Both the position numbers and the translations under genes were made by a program. Shown here piece by piece: positions 1 to 10,400 of a DNA stretch of 64,000 nt (position 1 is its first letter; every line of letters starts with the position of its first letter). The notes beneath the pieces are model-generated. The model was not told the DNA's origin. It did no database searches and saw nothing but the letters and a program-made list of their open reading frames with translations. This stretch comes from Owenia fusiformis (taxonomy: Eukaryota; Annelida; Polychaeta; Sabellida; Oweniidae), in assembly GCA_903813345.2 (NCBI GenBank), contig CAIIXF020000006.1:27535936-27599935 (forward strand), given 5' to 3'.

Positions 1-121
1 AGAGTCGAATGGCTGATTGACTCAATGTCACAAGTGGAACATTTTGGATACCAAAGGGGTTCCACTTACACAGGTTTTACAGTATATTCATAAGGGATTG
101 TGTGTAGAAAATAGTGCAAAT
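1..121. repeat. Direct repeat copy A of 4956-5076
   Basis: The first 121 bases match 4956-5076 in the same orientation everywhere I compared them. The segment contains the right half of a small MITE, ending in AGGTTTTACAGTATA, plus about 80 bp of flank. Identity stops at 122, where six bases lead into the inverted-repeat arm. Because the shared stretch extends beyond the MITE, this looks like a duplicated genomic segment rather than two independent insertions. Confidence 0.85.
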
Positions 122-127
122 GGGGCA

Positions 128-460
128 TGACATTGCATCATTTGCAGTTTTTATAAATATCCATGCAATGTTTTAGGGTGACGGAGGTGGAGCTCTACAG
201 TGCACTGAGAATGCAAACAACGTAGTAGCTGACATTGCATCATTTGCAGTTTTTATAAATATCCATGCAATGTTTTAGGGTGATGGAGGTGGAGCTCTAC
301 GGTGCACTGAGAATGCAAACAACGTAGTAGCTGGCATTGCATCATTTGCAGTTTTTATAAATATCCATGCAATGTTTATAGGGTGACGGAGGTGGAGCTC
401 TACAGTGCACTGAGAATGCAAACAACGTAGTAGCTGGCATTGCATCATTTGCTATAGCAA
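128..460 (+). repeat. 102-bp exon/intron array, left-arm part (3 units)
   Basis: Each unit has 72 nt of exon-6 coding sequence (24 codons, GDGGGALQC to ASFA) and a 30-nt spacer running from GTTTTT to TTTTAG. The same units form the larger array at 7092-8205 on the other strand. The last unit continues into the complete exon 6. Confidence 0.9.
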
Positions 461-901
461 TATGTGCTGATGCACCTAGACTTCCTTCTGTCTACACAGA
501 TGTAACAAAATACAGGTAAAAAGGCTCCAGGGTCTAAATATGAATAAATTGAAATAAATGCACTTAATTTAACATACCTGCCAAGTCTACTCTAGGCATC
601 ATGATAAACCATGACATCTCATTTCTTCTCAGCCCTGTGAAACAGAAAGATGCTATGAGTATCAGAATGACTCTAGGGGTAACCAACCAAAATCACTTCA
701 AAAGTGCTCAGAATGGTGAAAACAAATTTCATGAAAAATACTTTTTTTGGCCGGGGGAGGGGGTTGTCGGTGGGGGATTTACTTGATCCCCCTGAACACC
801 CCCTGGCTAAGGAGCATGTGACTAATAAATTAACATGCTTAGTTTACTTTGTTTTTTTCAGGGACTGGATTTGCACTACAACTAACAATGAAGTCTGTTA
901 A
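178..901 (+). pseudogene. 3' fragment of a serine protease homolog (left-arm copy)
   Basis: This is the mirror copy of exons 6 and 7 of the gene at 6646-12476. The exon at 382-515 begins GDGGGALQC and runs to VTKYR, with a GTAAAA donor. The exon at 862-901 follows a CAG acceptor and encodes DWICTTTNNEVC then TAA. Exons 1-5, with the His and Asp motifs, are absent here, so it cannot encode a complete protein unless upstream sequence outside the window supplies them. The active-site serine position is Gly. Most likely it is a passenger of the inverted duplication. Confidence 0.8.
690..815. repeat. Dispersed MITE-like repeat ('CCCCCTGGCTA' family)
   Basis: AATGGTGAAAAC, G-rich runs and CACCCCCTGGCTAAGG match segments at 4050-4262, 14855-15003, 18640-18800 and 21740-21900, plus the mirror copy 6732-6857. 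Better preserved copies begin near GGCCTGTAGCCAGG and end near CCTGGCTACAGGC, suggesting short terminal inverted repeats. No coding capacity is visible. Confidence 0.6.
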
Positions 902-1283
902 TGAAATGACAAAAATCTGATTTGATTTTTTGTGATATTTTTACCTAATATGATTTCATGTGATATTTTTACCTCATTTGATGTAACAAATACAACTTAA
1001 AGATATTGTGTCAATAAAAAGTGCTTTTGAATAAATACAGAACTATCATTTCATGTTTTAATGTCATCATCAATTGGTGATGGGACTGGAACAAAATGGA
1101 GGAATTGGAAACAACTTAACTTGATGTCCACATAAAAATTCTGTTCTTATATATAATTAATAGCTCAAAGTTTGGTAGTCCAATGCCGGGGGTCCAATGT
1201 GGGAATTCGGTTTGCCAAAAGTATGGAGAGGGTGTATAACAATATTACATATACATATTGCACATTCTATACACAGAGGAGAT

Positions 1284-1364
1284 TACCATTTGCATTCGTT
1301 CGACTTTACTTCTATAAAGAGAGATTCTTCTTGTAGTTTATAACTAGACTCTGCATGCAGGGTA
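1284..1364. repeat. 81-bp MITE with 8-9 bp target duplication
   Basis: The element begins TACCATTTGCATTCGTTCGA and ends TGCATGCAGGGTA. It is flanked by AGAGGAGAT (1275-1283) and AGAGGAGAA (1365-1373). The same family is at 10204-10280 with a perfect 9-bp duplication, at 33184-33262, and as a tandem variant at 33511-33810. The mirror copy is at 6183-6263. Confidence 0.75.
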
Positions 1365-1802
1365 AGAGGAGAATATGTTCTATTAACTTGTGTGTGGGAA
1401 GGGGGAAACTTCTTTTCAGATGTCAATGCCCCATTAGCGGGCCCACAAGCAACACCCCCTCCCAACTACAGTCGCTACACCACACTCTCTCTGAAGTATA
1501 TAACAGTTCTTGGAGGTGACATGTACTGGTATATGCCATATAAGCCATCGCATAGTTTTCATTCTATAATTAGGATGTTAATTTTATCATAAACTTTAGC
1601 ATACGGTTGCGTAGCCTTTTACGTTAATCTTAAACTCATTTTGCAATACGCATTACCTATACGTATACGTAACAAACATACGGATAGGGATAGGTACACG
1701 TATATTTTTACGCTAATCTTAACCTCTCTATTATGCCAGTTGTATCTCCTATCAGATGAGCTTAGATCTAAAATCAGAGCATGTTGCTTATGAAATAGAA
1801 AT

Positions 1803-1931
1803 ATTTAATGCAATAGTTAGCCTTAGCCAAGTCTCTTTTACTTATCTTGATTTCTATGGTAATAATTCAAGATCAGATAAGTAAAAAAATACAGACTTGG
1901 GCAAGGTCGCAAGGCTATGCAATAGTATTTA
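1803..1931. repeat. Foldback (hairpin) element
   Basis: ATGCAATAGTTAGCCTTA-GCCAAGTCT is repeated in reverse complement as AGACTTGGGCAAGG..AAGGCTATGCAATAG. The arms are about 45 nt, with an internal ACTTATCT/AGATAAGT match and a short loop. It is probably a MITE immediately upstream of the first visible exon of the 2005-4689 gene. Confidence 0.65.
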
Positions 1932-2004
1932 TTGGGTTTCCAAATGGGTTGAATTATATCATGTATTAAATTTCATATTAATTAACATTTTATTTTCTAT
2001 GCAG

Positions 2005-4689
2005 TCTCCACCACTCTCTGCTGCTGCAAAATACCTGATGTCCTTCATGAAACCCAAAGTCCTCTTTCCTGGAAGAAGTTAGTATGCAGTTTGTCGCATT
2101 TAATAATTAGGACCACTATAAGACTAAAATTGGGAGTGCAGAAAAAGATTTCTGTTTGAAGTCTTATTCAACATTCAATGATTTGAATAAACTTCTGTTT
2201 CAAGTAATAATTTCTCGTACGTAATACTGAAACATGGTTAATTCAGGGGCGTAGTCTTGCTTCAAGACTATGGATCACCCTCCCCCCCCCCCTTTATTTA
2301 CTTCACCTACACAACACAGGGACTAACAAGACTAACAGGGGCCTAACCTGGATTAAAATGTTAAAAAATTAATGAGGAATATCAGACCTTTGTTCTTCAT
2401 TTCCATAATCATAAAAATGTCTGTATCAAACCTTTAGTAATATTTTGGTGAAGCAGTTGCCTCAACTGCCTCTTGGTTGGGCCTTGGTTGACTACAAACA
2501 TTTAATAGTGAAATTAATTGTGTTGATTCACTGATATGCTCTGTTTTAGATTTAAATGCAGAAACTAAAGAAGAACTTGGCAGCCTACTTAGAAAAAAGT
2601 GAGAAATAGTTATTTTTATCACTTATCTCTATATCGGCCCAAAACCTGTATGATTTTTCACCAAATATTTACTCCTGTCTCTTTCCAGTACATCTTCAAT
2701 CTTTACAGTTCAATCTTTTGTCCAGATTGTTCAAAAACCATGTGTTTTTCAGCGCTCCAATTGCTACAATGACACCCCAGAAGGTTGCAAGTCCAGCATC
2801 AAGCTGTACAAAGAGATCTCTACTCGACTGCTTACCCCCATCTCAAGGTATATAGCTACATACATGTGCTGTAATGCAAAACATGTAAATCATGCATATA
2901 CTGTAAAACATGTTAATTCATGCATGCATTTTTCACAAAATCTGAATTTCCACTTGTGATATTTCTGTTACTCTTGGCATTCAAGAGATTTACACTATTT
3001 CTTTTTCAGAGAGCCAACACTCCCTATCTCAATCGAATTCTCAGATGTCACAAAATTCTGACCCACTCAATTTGAAAGCAATGGATGATGCTAAAACCTT
3101 ACTATACTTTAACGAGCAAGCCAGAAAATTATCTCAAGAATCTCCCAAATTTGTGGACCAATCCAGCGGATACAAACCTCATGCTGCGGATGCACTTTGT
3201 CGGGAATCTGGGTTAATCCAAAAAGACCCCAATATGTCATATATGGAAGCCAAAATGACGAGGTCTCATTTGCATCCAGGAACAAGCAAAGGGGTTCAGA
3301 ATATGGAAGTTGATTGTTATCCATCTGCAGCTTCAAATCAAAGAATTCACATGTGGAAGAACATTCCTCAGAATAAACCTACTGTAAGTACAGGGTGTGC
3401 CAAATAATCTCAAAATACCATAACTTTAATAATATGAACTATTAGTGAAAGTAGAAGAATCTATGCATATTTTATCATTTGTGTACATTAGTTACACATG
3501 GATAATCAAATATTTGATTCCTTTATACTATTCTGCTCTATGAACAGGTATATCCCAATTTCTCTTTCAAATGGTATATGACATTTGGTGACATTTGCTA
3601 ATTTAGAATTTTCATTTTAAACATTGTACAGAAAGTACTTAAATAATTATTTCTCTGATGTATTTCCAGGGCTCTGTGATTACACAGTACAGGGTGGACC
3701 CTCATACACAGTACAGGGTGGACTCTCAGAAGTTCTCTAATAGGCGCTCTCTAGATGACATGTACATGCATGATCATAACAACTCATCGGCATACTTGGC
3801 AGATATATCAAATTTAGGGGTATGTTCATAACAATTGTTGTAATGTGGGAGATTCTGGATAAAATGTATATCCTGAGGGAAATAGATTTATGCATTTAAG
3901 AGCCTGGACGGCTGCAGAGTAGATATGTTTTCTGTGAGGTGAATATCAAATACTAAAGCAACCATCACAACTGGTTTATCCCATGGTTAAAAGAGCCTAT
4001 CCCACACAGAGATGTTATATTGCACAACTAGATCAAAGTATTGAAGCACTAGGTCCAGGCCTGTAGCCAGGATTTGTCAAGGGGGTTCGCTTTTTGATAA
4101 ATTCCAGGGGGTTCAATTTTGATACTTTTGGCCCATAAATGGCCAAATGCACTTGAAAAGTGCTCAGAATGGTGAAAACTGCATGATTTTGAAAGAATTT
4201 CTGGCTAGGGGTGTTTCCCTTGAATCCCCCGAACCCCATCTCCCCCTGGCTATGGGTGTGGGGTCTTCACCCATGCAGAGCTGCTGTGCTACATGATTGT
4301 CATCCTCAAAGGTTTATTTTTGTGGTGAATCTCATGTGCATGTCTTATTTCAGGAACCAGATCCCAATGCCTCAGACCTTCTAGACTTCATTGATAAGGA
4401 ACCAAGACATGATCATCTCTACAATCAGTCCAATTACATGGCACATGCCAGTGATATGTATTACAACAATACTGATATATACAGCGCCAGTAAGACTTCT
4501 GTTACAAATAGTGCCCAGGAACATGTGTATTATGGTCCAAGGTCCATGAAGTTAAAAAGTGGAACCCCAGATTCAGAATCTGGGTCTCCTGTATGGTATA
4601 TACCTGTAGTAAAAGCCAGTATGCAGGAAAAACTGCCACCTTCTCCCAAGGGGTCCCCACCCAAGCTTTACCGTCATAAACTGTATTGA
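2005..4689 (+). CDS. Unrecognised Ser/Pro-rich protein, 3' five exons
   Basis: Five exons join without a frame break: 2005-2077, 2689-2847, 3010-3383, 3670-3819 and 4354-4689 (TGA). All acceptors are pyrimidine-AG; donors are GTTAGT, GTATAT, GTAAGT and GTATGT, and every junction phase matches. No start codon with a plausible upstream exon is visible, so the 5' part is missing or lies left of the window. The visible roughly 360-residue part is polar, rich in Ser, Asn, His and Tyr, and looks disordered. It has no signal peptide, membrane segment or motif I recognise. Exon 4 has an in-frame 24-bp tandem duplication encoding TQYRVDPH then TQYRVDSQ. The C terminus is basic (PKLYRHKLY). It sits inside a rearranged inverted-repeat block, so the 5' end may have been lost there. 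Function unknown. Confidence 0.7.
4050..4262. repeat. Dispersed MITE-like repeat in the last intron
   Basis: It starts near GGCCTGTAGCCAGG and ends near CCCCCTGGCTATGGG, and shares the AAAAGTGCTCAGAATGGTGA core with 700-720, 14855-15003, 18640-18800 and 21740-21900. It lies between the exons at 3670-3819 and 4354-4689. Confidence 0.65.
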
Positions 4690-4762
4690 TAACTCAAGGA
4701 TGAAATACAGAAATGGATCAGTGAAAATATAGAGAATATTTGTCACCCCAATTGTGTCTTTT

Positions 4763-4768
4763 AATAAA
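4763..4768 (+). promoter_or_regulatory. Polyadenylation signal AATAAA
   Basis: AATAAA lies 74 nt after the TGA of the gene ending at 4689. It is the first such hexamer downstream and supports this as the true 3' end. Confidence 0.6.
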
Positions 4769-4907
4769 ATTTCTCAAAAGTTTCGAAATTTATAAACTGA
4801 TACTTAGCATGACATCACTGACATTTATGACGTCATCAAAAGGACAATTTCAAAATGCAGCACACATTATTCATTTTGTAAATTGCATTTTTCAAAATTA
4901 AGAACGC

Positions 4908-5039
4908 ACAGTAAAACCTATAGAGTGGAACACCTCTGTAAATGGATCGCTTTTCAGAGTCGAATGGCTGATTGACTCAATGTCACAAGTGGAACATTTT
5001 GGATACCAAAGGGGTTCCACTTACACAGGTTTTACAGTA
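4908..5039. repeat. Short MITE with ACAGTAAAACCT termini
   Basis: It starts ACAGTAAAACCTATAGAGTG and ends TTCCACTTACACAGGTTTTA-CAGT, so the ends are inverted repeats. A second full copy is at 52385-52561, and the right half is repeated at 1-40. CAGT-type termini resemble pogo/Tigger-derived elements; that assignment is inference. Confidence 0.7.
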
Positions 5040-5076
5040 TATTCATAAGGGATTGTGTGTAGAAAATAGTGCAAAT
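4956..5076. repeat. Direct repeat copy A' of 1-121
   Basis: It matches 1-121 in the same orientation. Here the left half of the MITE is also present, so this is the more complete copy. Sequences diverge exactly after AGTGCAAAT. Confidence 0.85.
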
Positions 5077-6125
5077 ACACAGCCAATATAATTCGACGTC
5101 AATTCGACGTCGATTCAACGTCGAATTGGTGCCAACGCTGAAATATTGGTTGCAGATTGCAGGTGTATAACAGAGCCTAATTAGTGCTTAATATCATATA
5201 AACTCTTGAACAGAGACGGAGACCGTGATATTTAACGAACTTTATTGTGTACGACTTGTAAAAAGTCACAGTCAGTTAACTTTCTCAAGGAATGTTAACA
5301 ACTTTCTCAAGGAATGGCAAGGAAAGGGGATCCCATGTTCTTGAATGACTTCTTATGCAATATGATATGTTTATTTATACATAATATTAAGAGACATGGA
5401 TTAAATGTTTTTTTATTTTATAACTTAGGGCTGGCAATTAAGTCTGAAATTATTTTCTAATATTAGTATCATAAATGTACTTTACATGTTATAAGGCAGA
5501 GCCTATATGTTATGTATCTATAATCTCTAGTCTATTAAATTGTTACAATTTTACAACAATAATTATACATTTTGTTAAATTGTCCAGTTTGTTTCAATAG
5601 TAATCTGACTATGTGATTTACATTGCTGTATGACAGTATATATCCATATTACAATATATAGCTGTATAACAGTATATAGCTGTATAAGAGTGTATTACAT
5701 ACCCAGCGAAGCATTTGTACTGAAGTCAATGGAGCTGAAGGTCGGCTATATATTCCTGTATAGCCGCCAAACCTTTTACCATGACAATCTTATCACATCA
5801 TCGGGACGTCATGTTTCATTTCTTCCTAATTTCACTCGCACACAGACACGTGGCGTCATTGATATAACGTAGCCGATATAAAAGTATGTAATTCAACAGT
5901 TATGTCCGTATCATTGAATATATGCCTTCGGTCTGTCGTAATATAACCCTCGCAAGCTCGGGCTATATTGGTGACAAACCTCAGGCATATATTCAATGAT
6001 AGGGACATAACTGCTAAATATAGCTGTTTAACAGTATATAGCTGTGTAACAATATGTAGCTGTATACAGGTATAACAGTTACTTTTCCCCAACATGTTCA
6101 TATTTTTGCAAAATTTTGTGTACAT
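5077..6125. other. Non-coding spacer between direct repeat and right arm
   Basis: AT-rich. Close to the left end it has three ATTCGACGTC-like blocks (5092-5127). TATATAGCTGTATAACAG units occur at 5635-5690 and 6017-6075. A foldback lies at 5895-6013, where ACAGTTATGTCC..TATATGCCT is answered by AGGCATATA..GGGACATAACTG. No gene seen. Confidence 0.6.
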
Positions 6126-7419
6126 ATCTGAAAAGAAGTTTCCCCCTTCCCACACACAAGTTAATAGAACATATTCTCCTCTTACCCTGCATGCAGAGTC
6201 TAGTTATAAACTACAAGAAGAATCTCTCTTTATAGAAGTAAAGTCGAACGAATGCAAATGGTAATCTCCTCTGTGTATAGAATGTGCAATATGTATATGT
6301 AATATTGTTATACACCCTCTCCATACTTTTGGCAAACCGAATTCCCACATTGGACCCCCGGCATTGGACTACCAAACTTTGAGCTATTAATTATATATAA
6401 GAACAGAATTTTTATGTGGACATCAAGTTAAGTTGTTTCCAATTCCTCCATTTTGTTCCAGTCCCATCACCAATTGATGATGACATTAAAACATGAAATG
6501 ATAGTTCTGTATTTATTCAAAAGCACTTTTTATTGACACAATATCTTTAAGTTGTATTTGTTACATCAAATGAGGTAAAAATATCACATGAAATCATATT
6601 AGGTAAAAATATCACAAAAAATCAAATCAGATTTTTGTCATTTCATTAACAGACTTCATTGTTAGTTGTAGTGCAAATCCAGTCCCTGAAAAAAACAAAG
6701 TAAACTAAGCATGTTAATTTATTAGTCACATGCTCCTTAGCCAGGGGGTGTTCAGGGGGATCAAGTAAATCCCCCACCGACAACCCCCTCCCCCGGCCAA
6801 AAAAAGTATTTTTCATGAAATTTGTTTTCACCATTCTGAGCACTTTTGAAGTGATTTTGGTTGGTTACCCCTAGAGTCATTCTGATACTCATAGCATCTT
6901 TCTGTTTCACAGGGCTGAGAAGAAATGAGATGTCATGGTTTATCATGATGCCTAGAGTAGACTTGGCAGGTATGTTAAATTAAGTGCATTTATTTCAATT
7001 TATTCATATTTAGACCCTGGAGCCTTTTTACCTGTATTTTGTTACATCTGTGTAGACAGAAGGAAGTCTAGGTGCATCAGCACATATTGCTATAGCAAAT
7101 GATGCAATGCCAGCTACTACGTTGTTTGCATTCTCAGTGCACTGTAGAGCTCCACCTCCGTCACCCTATAAACATTGCATGGATATTTATAAAAACTGCA
7201 AATGATGCAATGCCAGCTACTACGTTGTTTGCATTCTCAGTGCACCGTAGAGCTCCACCTCCATCACCCTAAAACATTGCATGGATATTTATAAAAACTG
7301 CAAATGATGCAATGTCAGCTACTACGTTGTTTGCATTCTCAGTGCACTGTAGAGCTCCACCTCCGTCACCCTAAAACATTGCATGGATATTTATAAAAAC
7401 TGCAAATGATGCAATGTCA
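6126..7419. repeat. Right arm of the 1.29-kb inverted repeat
   Basis: Reverse complement of 128-1421. This arm is continuous with the intact minus-strand gene (exons 7 and 6 and the array), so it is probably the source and the left arm the derived copy. Confidence 0.9.
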
Positions 7420-10400
7420 GCTACTACGTTGTTTGCATTCTCAGTGCACTGTAGAGCTCCACCTCCGTCACCCTAAAACATTGCATGGATATTTATAAAA
7501 ACTGCAAATGATGCAATGCCAGCTACTACGTTGTTTGCATTCTCAGTGCACTGTAGAGCTCCACCTCCGTCACCCTAAATAAATTATTGCATGGATATTT
7601 ATAAAAACTGCAAATGATGCAATGCCAGCTACTACGTTGTTTGCATTCTCAGTGCATTGTAGAGCTCCACCTCCGTCACCCTAAAACATTGCATGGATAT
7701 TTATAAAAACTGCAAATGATGCAATGCCAGCTACTACGTTGTTTGCATTCTCAGTGCACTGTAGAGCTCCACCTCCATCACCCTAAAACATTGCATGGAT
7801 ATTTATAAAAACTGCAAATGATGCAATGCCAGCTACTACGTTGTTTGCATTCTCAGTGCACTGTAGAGCTCCACCTCCGTCACCCTTTAAACATTGCATG
7901 GATATTTATAAAAACTGCAAATGATGCAATGCCAGCTACTACGTTGTTTGCATTCTCAGTGCACTGTAGAGCTCCCCCTCCGTCACCCTAAATAAAATAT
8001 TGCATGGATATTTATAAAAACTGCAAATGATGCAATGCCAGCTACTACGTTGTTTGCATTCTCAGTGCACTGTAGAGCTCCACCTCCGTCACTCTAAAAC
8101 ATTGCATGGATATTTATAAAAACTGCAAATGATGCAATGCCATCTACTACGTTGTTTGCATTCTCAGTGCACCGTAGAGCTCCACCTCCGTCACCCTATA
8201 AACATTGGGTATAATCAATGGTAGTAATCATTCATTCTGGTGTGCCCTCTTGTATCTGGCTGCCGTTCACTTTGGAAGGATACAGACAAAGGGGCACGGC
8301 TATCGCGATGGTAGCAATAATTACAGCCAAAAATGGTAGATTAAGATGCAGAAATGGCCTTTACTAAAATTGAAAATGAGTGGTTCACCTGAACTGATTG
8401 CATTAAGTCAGAAGCAAATACTTAATAGGTGTTCTGTGATCAAAAGATGACCATTCTTTAGAAAGACACTGTCAAATCGTCTTACTTATGACCCCAGCAT
8501 TCAAAAGGTTATCTAACATACCGGGCACATTGCAATTCCGCTTTCTATATTGTCACCTCCGATACAAGTATGATTAGCTGTCATCTGAATGTTGGTCCAT
8601 CTTTGATCACATTCCTGGTCTGTGTTAATACGTCCAAATCCTTCCTCCAGGACCTCTGATGGTTGACCAGTTACTGTATACAATTACAAAACGTAAGTCG
8701 CTGTACATAACTTTCAAAACCCAATGTAGTTACTGTATGCAGTTACAAGACCCAATTTAGTTACTGTATGCAGTTACAAGATCCAATTTAGTAAGTTATT
8801 GTATATAATTAGGTCTATGACACTAACAGTGACAATTGCAGTTACAAGACCCATTTGAGTTACGATTAGCAGTTACAAGACTAGGTTTAGTCAGTTACCG
8901 TATATAGTTACAAGACCAAATTTAAATATACTACGGTATAATACTCGATTATGATTGGTAAATATCACTTCTGAGGTACTGTTTGGGCACGACGTACGTT
9001 CTACTTATGCCTCAGTCACATTTGATATACGACAACCGTACGGCGGCCTTAGCTTCCCAAAATCGAGAGAAATATACAGCATACAATCACGCCCGGTGAT
9101 CGTGAATATGGGACGGAGGGGGGAGCAGGCAATTTCTGCTAGGAAATTCAACAAATCTGGAAGATTTATTTTTTCAAGAAAAGGTTTACTATTGAATTGC
9201 TAAATGGATAGGCACACGGTATGGTAGAATATGTTCGGTTTTCTGGGATTTTTTCTGAAACGATACGCATCTAAGGTATGAGATCTATTAAAAAAGGCGC
9301 AAGGCCATCAACAGGCACAAATCAACGTTTTTGCTATAAATCAAGCAACAATGGACTACACGTCCTGTAATGAATACTTGTAAGTGATGTTATTAATTAA
9401 TGTCGTTGCTGAATTTATAAAATAAGTTTCCATACGTAAAATAAAAAATAATCGAAAATAATTAAAATGGGACGGAGGGGGGGGGGAGGGGACGGAGGGG
9501 GGAGTAATAATTCTATAAAGTGAAACAACTTCACACGAATTCTTGTATTTGAAAAATGTACTCATTAACTTAGTAAGAAACTGGATGATATACCCCTGGA
9601 GACTGAAAAATGGTGACATTTGGAGTAAAAGGACTTAAAGTCGCGAAACATCTCTAATCATGTCTTATATACATATTGCTCCCCCCCCCCCTCCGTCCCC
9701 TCCCCCCCCCCCCTCCGTCCCCTCCCCCCCCCCCCCCCCTCCGTCCCAAATTCATTATTTTCGATTATTTTTTATTTCACATATGGAAACTTATTTTATA
9801 AATTCAGCAATGACATTAATTTAGTTATGATAACATCACTTACAAGTATTTATTACAGGTCGCCCAGACCATTGTTGCTTGATTTATAGCAAAAAACGTT
9901 GATTTGTGCCTGTTGATGGCCTTGCGCCTTTTTTAATAGATCTCATACCTTAGATGCGTATCGTTTCAGAAAAAATCCCAGAAAACCGAACATATTCTAC
10001 CATACCGTGCGCCTATTTATTTAGCAATTCAATAGTAAACTTTTTCTTGAAAAAATAAATCTTCCAGATTTGTTGAATTTCCTAGCAGAAATTGCCTGCT
10101 CCCCCCCCCCTCCGTCCCATATTCACGATCACCGGGCGTGACAATATGCATATAGGGATACGCAGTACAAAGTAGATTTTCAATATCGACTTTGTGAAGC
10201 TACTACCCTTTGCATTCGTTCGACTTCGCTTCTCAAAAGAGAGCTTATTAATAACTGGGCTAGACTCTGCGCGCAGGGTATGAAGCTACGGCTGGCGTAG
10301 AGCAAATGTGACCGTGGCTTTATAGTATGATTTGGGCAATTCACACAAATTAGTAGAGTAGGGCTAAGTACAACTTAACAAAATCTGCTGACTTTGTCTG

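Larger units (their letters stand above)
128..1421. repeat. Left arm of a 1.29-kb inverted repeat
   Basis: Base p on the plus strand pairs with base 7547-p on the minus strand, from 128/7419 to 1421/6126. Sites that distinguish individual array units are preserved in both arms, such as the GATGG variant and the TTTATAG spacer, so the arms are copies of each other. The match stops sharply at both ends. The arm contains three 102-bp array units, the last two exons of an S1-protease-like gene, and a small MITE. Confidence 0.9.

Noticed and set aside
601-901. 61- and 65-codon frames duplicated on the other strand
   Set aside because: They are repeat and intron sequence of the inverted arms. Only the last 13 codons (862-901) are real coding sequence.
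8955-9203. 82-codon open frame
   Set aside because: It lies in the arm of the 9010-10316 palindrome, mirrored on the other side, with no family resemblance.
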